Shown: positions 30,779 to 42,226 of the stretch, in pieces
Layout of the letters: each line of letters begins with the position of its first letter
Numbering within the stretch: the stretch's first letter is position 1
NCBI RefSeq assembly: GCF_002865645.1
Contig: NW_020194691.1
Coordinates: forward strand, 682,001-746,000
Reading direction: 5' to 3'
DNA from: Hyaloscypha bicolor E
Lineage: Eukaryota > Ascomycota > Leotiomycetes > Helotiales > Hyaloscyphaceae
Length of the DNA stretch: 64,000 nucleotides
Notes under the pieces: model-generated
The model's input: only the letters and a program-made list of their open reading frames with translations
What the model was told of the DNA's origin: nothing
Databases searched by the model: none
Position numbers and translations under genes: made by a program

Positions 30779-31021
30779 TCAAACACCATGCTCTTCCAGA
30801 GAGTGTGTCTCCATCATGTGGCATAGCTTCTTTCTTTCGCGAAACTGATCACAATGTCGAACGTGATTCCGAAGCTCTCCCAACCCTCCTTGATGTTTAG
30901 CCCAAATCATCAGAGGCTCGCCTACGCCATCTGCAACCTCGTCCAACATTTGTATAGGTAACTCGTAATACGAGTCGATCTTTAGGTATGAAAACAGTGG
31001 CAGCATAGTAGTTCGGAGCAC
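30779..31021 (-). CDS. Possible gene remnant, hypothetical
   Basis: An 80-codon frame (VLRTTMLPLFSYLKIDSYYELP...) with ordinary globular composition, followed on the same strand by a second short frame (30824-30624). No ATG begins it and no family is recognised. It may be a piece of a decayed gene or simply chance; listed at low confidence because the composition is protein-like and nothing else explains the region. Confidence 0.2.
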   Translation of the reverse strand: MLRTTMLPLFSYLKIDSYYELPIQMLDEVADGVGEPLMIWAKHQGGLGELRNHVRHCDQFRERKKLCHMMETHSLEEHGV

Positions 31022-33055
31022 AGCATCTCGATGATACCATTCGAGCTAGTTTCGAAGTCGAATTTGAATTGTATAGCCCTTCTTTGGTGTTGGGGAAATA
31101 GGGACATATTCGCCATCATCCTTTAAAGTCGAGGTTATCTAATAAAGTTAGCAGATGACTGCCTGCTGTAAAGATTTACGCACTTACTGTCATTATTTTC
31201 ACGTAATCTTTCTTCGCCTGTACAACATCCAGGACCAGGACCATGTGGCAGCCACGATGTGTTGGATAACAGGAGTAGGAATTCCCAGCTTCAAGCATTC
31301 CGACTCGCTCTTGAAGCGGTAAATCCTGCCCTGCACATATTTCAACTATACCATTTTGTTTCTATCTGTTGCGACGAGGGTTGGGATGAGGTTGTAGGTC
31401 CTAGGCGGCTCGAGGTATTGATGCTTGGAGGTGAGGCTCAGGTGGTTTCCTTGCTAGAAGTATCCACTGGCCAACCGCCCACCCCAAAAAATCGATTTTT
31501 AATCATACCTTCATTATAATTACAAATCCTTTAACAAATTAACATGTTATAGTATTTTCGACATCCAGACAACTATATATTCATTTTAATCTTGTGGTAT
31601 AGCTAGAATTGCCTGTAAAAGAGTGCGTTTTTTCTTTCTCGATATATGCCCGCACTTACTAGAACCTTTCTCTTATAATTAAACTCGAATATAACTGCGT
31701 CTTATAACTAATTTGCTTTTAAGTAAGCTTATTATATTTGGTATTAGTTATATACTAGCTATATTCTCTTATAAGCTATTTGCTTACAAGAATTATTTCT
31801 TATAAGTTATTTTCTTTTATAAATTTTCTTTTATAAGCTTATAATTACTAGAAGCTTTCTAATAAGAATTATAGTTTCTTATAAACTATGCTTTCTTATA
31901 AAGGGGCAATTATATATATAATTCCAGTATTAGAAATAGAGCAAAATCTAGCTTCTTATAACTGTTTTACTAGTAATAGTTTAATTCTTTTTGACTAGAA
32001 TATTAATATTAAAAATATCTTTAATAAAATAGAACTAATAATATTTTGACCCTTTTAGTTAAATTATTAAAAATATTTCGGCTAAAGGCTAATATACCTG
32101 TTTTGCTAGTATTGTGGTGGGGATTTTATCTCCTGGTCACGTGGTTCTGTCATGTGACCTCCGAACATCCGGACAGTCCGCAGTCCGCTTATATTACCCC
32201 TCTCTCCTTCTTAGTTCTTAGAAAAACAAACCAACCTTCACTCTCTAATTTCACGCCACTCTCGTACGCTGTGATCCCACACTGTGGAAGCCCATTCTAC
32301 TCTATATATTACTCCGTGTTTTATATCCCCATTACAGTATTAGGGAGGTTGGAGCAGCGACTACTCAGGTTCAAAAACGGAAGTGGACTTTGGAGGTCCA
32401 GATTCGACTGAGATTATGGCGTTAATCTGATACGAAAACTTCTCGACTTCGCTTCAAACACGGTTAGTCACCGTCGCCGCTCTGCTTAGGCGCTACTCAC
32501 CCTCGCCTCACCCTCTGCTCAGGTTGCTCAGTCACGTTCCTGCTCTACCTTCCAGTGACTTCGGGGCACCGGATCGGCTCCTAAGGAGATCAAAATAGGA
32601 CCCCCCCCCCCCCCAAAAAATTGTCTTCGGTTTCTCAAGGCAAAATTTTCACGCCAGTACCTTAGAACCCAATTCAGCTCCTATTCACTCTAGTAGCACT
32701 CCCCAGACAGCGTTGCCTGAAACCTTTTTTATTTATTTAGTATTTGGAGTACTACAATTGCGAGTATTTCTGTTTGAAAGACTAAACGTTAAAGTGGTTG
32801 CGTTTAAAGTATAATAGTTAAATATACTACCAGATAGCGTATATGCTTTTATTTATACTGCAATCCGGACCAGTTTGGCTTAAAGTATATAAATTGGGGC
32901 ATAGCAGGACTTAGAACAAGCTAGAATTTTACCCCTTAACCCAAACTACTCTAGCTAATAATATTAAAATCTAGAGACGTTGAATTCACAGGAGTAGTTA
33001 AGTGTCCCTGATAATACGTTTGAGCGAGATTCATGCTGGGAGTACCTAAACCCGC
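31022..33055. other. Gene-free interval with AT relic and dispersed repeat
   Basis: 31,500-32,060 is AT-rich with repeated CTTATAA/TTATAAG words and looks like a RIP-degraded element. 32,100-32,600 has ordinary composition with CACGTG and CATGTGAC words, a TATATATTAC box, and at 32345-32418 a copy of a repeat found again at 38808-38886. A C14A6 homopolymer junction lies at 32601. 32,700-33,050 is AT-rich without a gene. I see no coding sequence. Confidence 0.5.
32345..32418 (+). repeat. Dispersed repeat, copy 1
   Basis: GGAGCAGCGACTACTCAGG and what follows it (AAACGGAAGTGGA.TTTGG.GAGGTC.AGATTCG) are shared with 38808-38886 in the same orientation. The unit resembles the leader that follows an LTR in a retroelement, but no flanking LTR is evident. 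Confidence 0.55.
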
Positions 33056-35398
33056 CTAGACTAGGTCGAAATCTTCGAGCTGGACGCCTCCGTCCCGCAA
33101 CATTTGTGGCGTCACTTTTTTGAGCAGAGATTTGGCCTCCTCCCAAGACGAACTCTCCGCCGTGTTCCTCTCTATAGCAAACGCACCGAGCCGTGGATCG
33201 TCAAGTAGAAATTTCATAGTCGAGGTATCGAGAAAGGCCGGGCTGTAGTAATTGCCGCCCGAGTCCTGCTTCCACACCGCAACGTAGCCATCAGGAAGCG
33301 GCCCAAGTAGCGCCTCGATGTTCATCATCTTATCCAAAAAGGCATCACCAACCACAGAGTAGCAGTTGACCTGGCCCGCCGCCGGTCGTAGCACGATCAC
33401 GCTTCGGCAGCCAGGCAGTACGCACAAAAGATCGCCGACCTTGGCCGATTTGGGAACGTACCCGATGTGGCCATCCTCTGACGTGCAAATAATTCCACTA
33501 CCGATGGTTGCGACACTGAGAAAGCGCTGTTCGGCCTTTGTTATGTTCTCCCGTTTCTCTGTAGAGCCTCCGAGGATGTCCAATAAGATCTTCATCGCCT
33601 CTGTGAATCTCTGCTCGTCTTTGGAAGGGAACACCTTGTCGCTGAAATTGTCCCGACAAAGAACTCTGCAATAAGCCTCGACAAGTGGCTCGGAGCCCCC
33701 GTAGGCACGCAAGCTCCTCTGGGATGACGGTAGCATTTGCGGGATTGCTCTGTACATGCTTTCCCAACTTGTGCCGTCCTCCACTGAGGGGAACAGCTCG
33801 GCTATATGAGAAATTGGCACTCCGGAAACTCTCAGAGTATGGCTCCCAATGATAGTTGTCTGCGGTGCAAGATATCCCCCAGCATTGAAGTACCCAGTCG
33901 AGATCCAAACTTGGCCGGCTGTCCAGTCGGGCACCCAACTGGGCAGCCCGATGACGCGGCTCCGTGGCCTTTTATTGAACTTGGATCGATTTATCGGTGG
34001 AAAATCGATATATTGGAGATTGACAATCTGTAGAATGACTAGTTTTGACTAGATACAGGAGAGTGATTCCATAAAAAACAGAGGGAATGGGTTCCCTAGC
34101 TATATTCCTGATTCCCAGCACCATGTGATTTACCCCGCACTTACTTGGTGGTGGGAACGATTTACCAATCTGATTCCTGAACGTACGTTTAAGGAACGTA
34201 ATCGAATGGCGATACTAATAAACGATTGGTGTGCTCGTACGTAAGTAATACCCAATAATCGGACGAACTGAATTAGTGATTGAACCTGGAGTGGAAGGAA
34301 TGGATGCTAGCCAAGCTAGCTAGTTCAACACCTTTCTAGTCTCGTATAGGAGAGAATGTCTAAGGATTTGTAGTGAGCGATAAAGTGTACCACCAAATTC
34401 CTGTAGACCTCGGCCGCGGACAGGGTGTAGTCCGGAATAATGCCGGCGTTCGATTCTCGCGGATCGAGCATATTCAGTACACCGTAGACTCTGTCTCTGG
34501 GGTCCTTGCACTTGGAAGCCATGGTCGCTTTCAAGACTCCGAGCAAGTGATCCGGCCGCTCCCGACCAAGATCTTGAACCAAGGCCAACCGCTCGCGGAA
34601 CACATTAGACCTGTCCAGCGTCATCTGAAGTGGGCCAAAGTAGAAGTTCTTCTCGGATATGCAGAAGGCCGTATTCTTCAAGGCAGCCCACAGGATTTCC
34701 TTATGGCCGCACTGGACAATCGCCTTCTTAGCCAGGAAGATTTCTTGTCGGATCCAAACACGTTGAAACCAGGGGCGATCGAGAAGCGCCGAGAGTGCGA
34801 GACCTTCCCTCACCATGGCGGAGAAGGAGATCGAATGGTCTGCTTGCCAGAGGCTCATCATCTCGGTCCCTATCGCAGGCCCCATGGTGCCATTCCACCA
34901 ATTCACCGAGACCACCCGATTAAGAGTGTTAACAAAGTCTAACGCACACGTGCTGTCATTTTCCTCGGGGCCGAGCCAAACGACGACCTGCCAAGCTCGC
35001 CGATATATGTCTCCCATAAAGCCGACCTGCTGGGCACGCTCTTGGAGGTCCTCCTGATTGATGCAGATGGCGTCGACCCAGAGAACGCGAGGCTCGACTT
35101 CGAAGCGAAGATGTTTGAGAGCCACAGCAAGATTCCGGGAGACATTCAGGCTCCACCTGCGACCGACCGTGATGGCGATAGGCTCCTTCTCCGATCCCCA
35201 GACGTAAGACAGAGCCTCATATTTCGTGTGGTTCAGGGCGTCCAGGCTGACCATGCGCAGAGTTACGGTGATTTCATCCCCGGAGACGCCGGGGAGCAGG
35301 GTAAGAAGTCGAACTCGGTTGCAGCCTTTGCCAGCAGTTGCGGCTGGCTGGCGGCGTGGTCCGAGATCTGAGTACTTGTACGCAAACTTGGTCGTCAT
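33056..35398 (-). pseudogene. HET-domain gene split by a solo LTR
   Basis: The 5' part (from the Met at 35398, MTTKFAYKYSD) encodes the HET domain: YEALSYVWGSEKEP, RVLWVDAICINQED, WQVVVWLGPEEND, PWFQRVWIRQEIFL and SKCKDPRDRVYGVL. The 3' part (33968-33056) encodes the usual C-terminal half, starting GLPSWVPDW. Between them lies a 358-bp solo LTR flanked by CCTTT. The LTR brings a TGA within two codons, so the present product would be about 357 residues: HET domain intact, C-terminal half lost. Without the LTR and one CCTTT copy the two halves lie in one frame, and I see no other lesion. HET domains alone can be toxic when overproduced, so a truncated active protein is conceivable. An upstream in-frame Met at 35500 is the alternative start. 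Confidence 0.85.
33973..34330 (-). mobile_element. Solo LTR inside the HET gene
   Basis: 358 bp; on the minus strand it begins TGTTGAACTAGC and ends AAGTTCAATA (an inverted TGTTGAACT/AGTTCAACA pair with one C-to-T change). It is flanked by the direct repeat CCTTT (33968-33972 and 34331-34335). A related copy with the same ends is at 39167-39493. No internal retroelement sequence is present, as expected after LTR-LTR recombination. Confidence 0.85.
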
Positions 35399-35930
35399 CG
35401 GAAGTCTGTGGTGTGGAGCACAACGCAGATTAGCCTCTGTGAGCAGAGAACCTGCCGGCTTTGCTATGACTCGAATAATGATGGAGTAGTCTAGGTTCAA
35501 CTAGGCTGGGCATGGACGCGATTGCCTCAAATATAAAGGTAGCCGAAATGTTACATGTTTACAGAAACAAGTCCTCGGCTAAGCTCACTAATTGTGAAGG
35601 CTCGGATACCTAGGATTCAGGGGAGACAGTAAACGAATAGGTCGAAGCCTTAAAAGAGTTAGAATGCCTATATTCGAGGATCTAAAGCTAGGGAGAGAAG
35701 AAGAGAGAGAGAAGGGCGCAATATATACACGATGGTATGTCACGTGACATAAAACGTGGCCGGGTTCTATTGGAATTTCCAATTGATATTCCTTTCAAGC
35801 TAGACTAATAAAGTCACGTGCAATATATAAGATCAGTATGATCAGGACTGAATTGACTAGTATTCTGCAGTGGTAAGTAGCCTGTATTTATAGGGGTCAA
35901 ATGCCCTACTTTCCAGAGCTGTACATGCCT
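35399..35930. other. Upstream region of the broken HET gene
   Basis: No coding sequence is seen. It contains TCACGTGAC near 35739 and GTCACGTGC near 35813, E-box type palindromes that many fungal regulators bind. Confidence 0.4.
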
Positions 35931-35933
35931 TAT

Positions 35934-36054
35934 CCCTTCGTCGGCCATCAACTGTCCACGCTAGCAAGGGTGTGCTTCCCGCACTACAGGGGGGGCTCGC
36001 TTGGCTCCCGTAGCATAATATTTATGTACCTTTGCATATAAATTTATTAGTAAT
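35934..36054 (+). repeat. Left terminal inverted repeat of piggyBac-like element
   Basis: 121 bp, base-for-base the reverse complement of 37898-38018 including a run of seven G. TATCCC is shared if three more outer bases are counted. Confidence 0.9.
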
Positions 36055-36199
36055 CTACATGAGGGGAATGAAATCGCATCCAGCACTCCCCCTCCTTGCA
36101 CAGGCTCACCTCACAGAACATACACCCTCCCATTGACCGGTTTGCCCTCCCTTCTACAGCTTTCCCAAGGACCTTTTGGCACCTTTGTTTATATATATA

Positions 36200-37839
36200 T
36201 CATGTGCACGTGCCCCTAGTAGTACGCTTTTCCCAGTAGTGTAAATGCTGGAGATCAGAATTAAATACCCTCTTACCCCCTAATCCTATTCGCAAGCTCT
36301 GTAGCTTCGCCTTCTCAGAATACCCTAAAAGCTTATAGTAAAGCTCGATTCTGAATTGCAAGTGTGTAAGAGAATGCCCTTGCTTCGTATGTAATTGATA
36401 TAGCCTATATTCATTAATACAGGCTATATTAATTAGCCAGTAAAACAAGGGCCACTAATTCCTAAAGGTAGCCCTATAGGTCTTGTACGCCTCCCTGAAT
36501 TAATTTGCAAGGTCTATACCTCCTATATTCTGATTGTAATTATTAATAAAGCAAGGAATCAGAAGCTCCTTTATTAGTAAGTTACCAAAAACGTCCCGTA
36601 CGATTCGCCCATTTGTAGACGTCTTTGCAGGACGCCTCCTTTCCTTCGTACGAAAGTCCTCTGCCTTATCCACAGTATGAATATTGCTCAATGCTAGAAC
36701 AATACTATTATCCTGCCAAGTTAGACAAAGTGTGTCCTGAACTACTATAGTAAGAAGTGTATTCCATTCTAGCTTTTTTGCGAATCGATTTTTGATTGCC
36801 GATAAATCAGAAGGAAATAGCTTATACGGGCGGGTAGTACCTACGGTACCGAATTTACAGGCTCGTAGCTCTGAAAATAAGGGCACAGAGGTAAAGTAAT
36901 TATCGAGATATATCGTCAAGTAGCGGTGTGGGAGGGAAAGCGCTAGGTTTCGTACGAGAGAACCGGTATTCGTGAGAGTAGGGTAGAGAACCATCCTTTG
37001 TAATCCCTTCTCCCTTGAGCTCCAAGCCCAATTATATATATATCCGTGATCCGCAATTCCATAGATTTTATACCCTTGTTTAATCGGCTTCTTAGGCATC
37101 TTGTACGTATATAAGGATCTAGAGTAATTAATTAGTAAGGTAGTAAAATAGAGGGGTAGCGGGGTGAAAATTAAAGAAATATACCTCCCAAAGTACCGAA
37201 CTATAAGCTCGTCAATACTCACTTCAGATGAAGGCGAGTAATATCGTTGAGAGGAAGCTTGAATAGAGGAAGCAAGAGGTTCAAGCTTATATCACCAGAC
37301 CTTATTAGAAGGTAAGTGATTCCCATTCTGCTCGTTACTTATAGGGTACGAAATATGGCAATACCGCTTGATTTGCTAAAAGCGAATACGTGATATATGG
37401 CTCGTAATTGAGTGTAAAGGACCTTTATTAAAGTCTGAATTCCAGTATATCTTAATTTGAGGCTTAGTATGGATTCCCATATATATAATAGCGCCGAGAA
37501 ATACGTGTAACTCCTCCAGTAATAGATCTGTCCATTCCCGGGCCCTTTCCTCTGCTATGTGTATTCTCTGGAGGCTCGCATATTAATTGGTATTTGTGTA
37601 ATCGTCTGAAAGAGCTCGGGAGTAAAGAACAGGCTAAAGTAATCGAATGGGTATGGCTTTGGAGGGAAGGTAGGAGGTAGAATCGCTTGTGCGGACTGCT
37701 TAGGTTCGGGCTGAAAAGGCTCAAAATGGATGTCTGTGATTGGTCCAAGTCTAAGGAGTATATTTTCAAGTGATTGGGGGTATTTTCTACCCGTAGGCCC
37801 TAAAGGTGGGCTAGAAGGTAGGCTGGAAGAATCGCTCAT
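36200..37839 (-). pseudogene. piggyBac-like transposase pseudogene
   Basis: Starts at MSDSSSLPSSPPL (37839), whose frame runs into REYT near 37555. A small frameshift there leads into the frame that continues to 36200. That second frame shows LLLEELHVFLGAIIYMGIH, the ISRIRF / QIKRYCH block, KPIKQGYKIYGIADHGYIY, the DNYFTS motif, GTTRPYK, and IGGIDLAN followed by WPLFYWLINIACIN: the conserved order of the DDE_Tnp_1_7 family. In-frame stops interrupt it at four places; each is explained by one RIP-type change (CAG to TAG, TGG to TGA, CAA to TAA, TGG to TAG). No product is expected. Confidence 0.85.
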
Positions 37840-37897
37840 TGCATGCGCGTATAAGTGGTAGGGAACTCCTGGACGCGATTTCATCCACGCAATATAT

Positions 37898-38018
37898 ATT
37901 ACTAATAAATTTATATGCAAAGGTACATAAATATTATGCTACGGGAGCCAAGCGAGCCCCCCCTGTAGTGCGGGAAGCACACCCTTGCTAGCGTGGACAG
38001 TTGATGGCCGACGAAGGG
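37898..38018 (-). repeat. Right terminal inverted repeat of piggyBac-like element
   Basis: Exact inverse of the left repeat. Confidence 0.9.
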
Positions 38019-38021
38019 ATA

Positions 38022-39166
38022 GCGTAAGAGCTTGCACAATACTTCCTATTTGCATAAGCATTATAGCCTTAGGCACCTAAAAATTCGATAGGTCATGTGA
38101 CTAGATAGTAGCACGTGACATAAGAACTATCACACCTTTATTCCTTTTATCAGGCAACATTTAAGTATTAGTGCCGATGTAACTCTGCCTTGCTAGGATT
38201 TTTATAAAACTTTCAAAGCTACTAGACATCTCTTCGATTAATATACTATCGCCGAAACGAGTTTATATTATCTTCCCTCTATAATTCCAGAGTCTCTAGG
38301 ATTGAACCTGGGTACAAACTATATTGCTTATGCAATCTCTATACGTCCCACAATACTTTACGATAAAGAAATTACCTTTGAAGGGAGGTGCCTTACTTAG
38401 TCCTGTCTGCGCGGGAGTTGAGAAGTTTCATATAAGCAAGGAGCCTCTCGATTACAAAGTTGCGTTCACTGGCCTGTGGTGCATAAATCTCCCAGCTGTG
38501 CCGAGATAATTCTGCCTTGCGTTACTTGCACACTTAAATCTCATGTTTATCAGGGGTAACCTATACAGCAATATAGCCACTTCTTTAGATAGGGTGCAAA
38601 ATCGGCCCCAGCAGGGATCCTTGCAGGAGAGCGAAAACGGATACTATTACGATATCGTAATGCGTTAGGGTAAGCGGCTGTGTTCCAGGCATTAAGATTA
38701 TATTTAGAAAACATAGAAACTATAACCGATCTCTAGGGAGCCAAAAGAGGATCCCCTGAGCACGATCCAGCTGACTCATTAGCGTGCTCAGGGCTCAGGG
38801 CTCGGCTCAGGTTAGAGCAGCGACTGCTCAGGCCCAAAGACGGAAGTGGAATTTGGTGAGGTCAAGATTCGGTGCAAATTATATGGGTAAGCAAAGTAGA
38901 TTCGTGAAATAGCATATTATTACGTAACAGTGCGCCCTTTGGCGAATTCTCAAGCCTTTCAAATTTGATTCCTCCCGCCGAGCCATTGAAGGGTTGTGGT
39001 CTATCAGAGAACTTCGCAGCCAGACAATAACGAATTAGCGTTACCACACCAGAATCCTGCATATGGCTCTTTGGGTAATTGCAGGGTTCATGGGGTCAGG
39101 GGCATAAGTTTGGGGGACATAATTGTGATACCTTTCCGGCAACGCATACTTGCTCGACGGTTTATG
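38022..39166. other. Gene-free interval between piggyBac relic and solo LTR
   Basis: No convincing frame. CATGTGAC and CACGTGAC words lie near 38093-38115. CCCTGAGCACG (about 38754) and CGTGCTCAGGG (about 38783) form an 11-bp inverted repeat. The second copy of the dispersed repeat is at 38808-38886. Confidence 0.45.
38808..38886 (+). repeat. Dispersed repeat, copy 2
   Basis: AGAGCAGCGACTGCTCAGG followed by AAGACGGAAGTGGA.TTTGGTGAGGTC; same orientation as 32345-32418, about 6.5 kb away. Confidence 0.55.
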
Positions 39167-39493
39167 TGTTGAATTGGTACTAGCTTACTAGTCCTTCCAG
39201 TACCAGGTTCAACTACTAATATTAGCTTCGCCACTCTCATTTATAATGGTTTACTATGGAAGCCTATGGAATAGCTCACTATGGAAGCTCAGGGAACGCT
39301 CACTAATATATATGAGTCATCTGATTCATAGTATACTGGAGGAAATCGCCACCCACTAGTGGGTATATAAGAACTGTACTTTAGATTCCTTCTTCTCCTC
39401 TTTTACTCTTTACTCTCCTGTATCTAGTCATTCTACAGATTGTCAACCTCCAATATATCGATTTTCCATCAATAAATCGATCACTTTCCAATA
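39167..39493 (+). mobile_element. Solo LTR, same family as the one in the HET gene
   Basis: 327 bp, TGTTGAATTGGTACTAGC.. to ..CAATATATCGATTTTCC..CCAATA, flanked by the 5-bp direct repeat TTATG (39162-39166 and 39494-39498). It aligns with the LTR at 33973-34330 over the start, the TCCTTCC..CCAGGTTCAA block, and the end (CTCTCCTGTATCTAGTCA..ATTCTACAGATTGTCAA). No internal region remains. Confidence 0.82.
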
Positions 39494-39841
39494 TTATGCT
39501 GTTGCTGAGAAGGTAAGTAATGTACTACATCTTTATTAGAGAAGGAATTGCGAACTAATGATTGACGGTAAATTAAGCTGCGGATTCGATCAAAGCAAGA
39601 CATCGAAGTTGATGGCGATTTGGGGAGCGCTCTCTCTTAGGCCTATTCGAGCCTAAAGAGCCGAATTTCCTGGGTGTGTCTTTGGGTGTGGGGCTGGTGT
39701 GGGCATGGAGAATATTGATTGAGATTTGGCAATATCTCTTGTGCAGCAACGTTGGCAAATGAAAAGTTGTATAAGTAATGGCTCACTACGGTATGACTAC
39801 CTTGCCCACTTTCTCCATTTCACCCTTAGCTCCTAGCCCCA

Positions 39842-42226
39842 TCAGAGAATCATCTCCCTCGTAATCCTCAACACAGATTGGATATGCTCAAACCGAACAT
39901 CATCGTCATTGCCGGAAGCCAACAAATACGCAGTCTTCATAGCAGACTTAATCTGCCTACCATTCAATTCCACCGCGGCAAGTCGATCAAGTTCCTCAGC
40001 CCCAAAGATTGAATTCCCAGGCAACTTGTCAACAAAATTGGCCCAAACTTTGCGACGTGCAGGGGAGTCAAGATCAGGGTAGTGGAGGCGAATATCGACG
40101 CGAGAGTCGAAGGCTAGATCCATCATCTCAACGCGGTTCGTAGTTAAGATCATTACGCCTTTGAAGTATTCAAGGTGACGGAGGAAGACTGTTGTTTGCT
40201 CTGATTAGTCACTGTGACTTGGATATGGACTCTGGAGAGTGTGACTTACTTGACACGAGCTCATTTCGCTCAAGATCATGAGGGCCTCGTTGCTCCATGA
40301 AGATATCAGCTTCATCAATAAGCAAAATGGCATTCCACATGGTCGCCATCTCGAGAATGTCTGAAAGCTTTTTTTCTACGACGCGTGTTTCTAAGCCGAG
40401 CTCACCAGCACTCATTGTATAGAGGGGTGCCTTCATTGCCTCAGCGACGCCCTCCGCAGTAAGAGTTTTGCCTGTGCCGGGCGCTCCATCAAGCATCATG
40501 ATCATTCCCTTGCCTATAATACTTTGTCAATTTTGGTGCTTTGTAGGACTCGGATTCGACGTACCTTTACCAACCACGAAGTCGTCGAACTTCAAATTTG
40601 CCTTCGCATGGCTTCTTGTCAATGCTAAAAGAAGCTGCTTTTCCTCCATTGGTAGCACGAGGTTCTCGAACATATCCTCGGTCCATTTAATAGGGACCAA
40701 CTCATTGATGTTAAGGAGAACTGCTACCTGTCAACAAAAGCTTCTGTTATCTGGGAGCAATACTCACGCCACTCTTTGGTCTTGAACGAATAGCCCCTCA
40801 CGAACGGCGCACAGATTAGAAGTTGCTCATCAGTGAGCTTTATTTGGTCTGCTTCTTTCGGACGTCCTTTTGACTCCTGCACGGGGTGGCCAGTGTGTGG
40901 ATCCCACAGGTCAATTCGGTTCCAATTTGAAGGTGGTGGAGGCGGAGGAGGAGGGGCATGATAAGCTCTAGGGCCATGTTTCGCTCCTATGTGTCTATGA
41001 TTACGATGCCCGCTTTGATGATTGACTCTGTTGATCGGATCCGTCACCGTCAAAGGTCGCAAGTAGAGTCTCTCACCCCTATTGAATTGGAAGCAGGCGT
41101 AGGCATCCACCATAACTCGACCGTTGACCTACACATTGTCAGCTAGATTTTCTCAATAGAAGTAGAGTTTAGGACATACCTGTGTCTGGACCCTTTGCTC
41201 TTCATCATCTATGTCACGATCTCGATTGTTTGTCAAGAAGGCTACACCAGAATACTCCAGAAAAGACGCGTTTCTGAGTTCTGCAAACCTTTTTCCTTGA
41301 CGGACCAGCTTCTCCGTGACTTCCTGCTGGTCCTCGCGAGTGCGAAGCGGAACAGCAGGCAAGCTACTCAACGGTTTCGACCCTTTGAATTCAGGAATCT
41401 TGATTTTGGTGCTGACGAAGCCGGTTGTACCGCCGTTGTAGTCGATGTGCCTGCACAGTAAAGCATATCCCTCGTCTCCATTTTGCTCATCGTACTCTAC
41501 TGCATCTTCCAAGATCACTGCAGCTTCCAAACCCTGCATCTTCGTAATAAGAACAGCCCCAGGATTGAACAATGCCCAAAGGTACTTGTACTCGATTACA
41601 TCGTTCCTCAAGAGATCACTCATCGCCTTCTGAGTGCCGTCAAATTCCTCTGTCAGAATTGTCATCAACAAACCCATATGTTGTGCCGTCTCCCCTGTGC
41701 AAAGCTTGAAGGCAGCCTTGAGCTCCGCCCATCGATGATAGAAGCAAGCAAATGGTGCCTCAATAGTCAACGAAGACAGCTCTGAAGTGATACCTGGGTA
41801 CTCTTTCAATACAGGCTCCAAGACATCTCGGATTACGGGGCTCTGGATCACGATCGAGTGTAGCTTTTGGTCTCGCCCGAAATCGCCATGACCTTCAGTT
41901 CGTCTTGTGAGGATTGCATAGCCGCCAGTCTCATCAGAAGATTTCTCTGGCAGTTTCTTCTGGGGCTCCGCAGACCAGGTGATGCAGCAAAGACAATTTT
42001 CCTTGCCCTTGTAGAGATCCTTCACGTCACAAATGGACCCAATTTCGATTTCAGGCTTCTCTTCGACTTGGGCGCTCGGGTCAGTGGGATTGATCATGAT
42101 GACATCTCCATCGGTGGCCTCCACTTGAGGGATGTTGACATCGTTCGGACTGGGAGTCTTCATCTTGGCTGCCGATGTTGGAACTTCTTGGTTATGTCCG
42201 ATAATGCTAGCTTTCAGAGAGTGCAA
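39842..42226 (-). CDS. AAA+ ATPase with fungal N-terminal extension
   Basis: Five exons: 42226-41180, 41128-40768, 40723-40565, 40513-40250, 40200-39842; about 729 residues. The exon 3 start at 40723 is set by phase (40727 is the other AG). The first 520 residues have the layout of the DUF7025-type region found before the ATPase core in many ascomycete proteins (VKDLYKGKENC, EFKGSKPLSSLPAVPL, VNGRVMVDAYAC), with a proline run PPPPPPP. The core has Walker A DGAPGTGKT, Walker B ILLIDEADIFM, sensor-1 MILTTNR, and the arginine-finger region VDIRLHYPDL. Such proteins are presumed remodelling ATPases; substrates and location are unknown. No signal peptide is present. Confidence 0.85.

Larger units (their letters stand above)
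35931..38021 (-). mobile_element. piggyBac-like DNA transposon relic
   Basis: A 2.09-kb element bounded by perfect 121-bp inverted repeats starting CCCTTCGTCGGCC (35934-36054 and 37898-38018). It encloses a piggyBac-type (DDE_Tnp_1_7) transposase pseudogene on the minus strand. The CCC terminus fits the group, but the expected TTAA target is not exact: TTAT on the left and, read outward-in, CTAT on the right. The element is non-autonomous now. Confidence 0.87.

Noticed and set aside
32046..32411. 121-codon frame near the dispersed repeat
   Set aside because: Begins in AT-degraded DNA, runs across promoter-like and repeat sequence, and has no domain.
32601..32614. C14 run as a meaningful signal
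   Set aside because: Simple homopolymer next to an A run, probably slippage or an assembly artefact.
38324..38509. 61-codon frame between transposon relics
   Set aside because: Too short, no motif, and lies in repeat-rich DNA.
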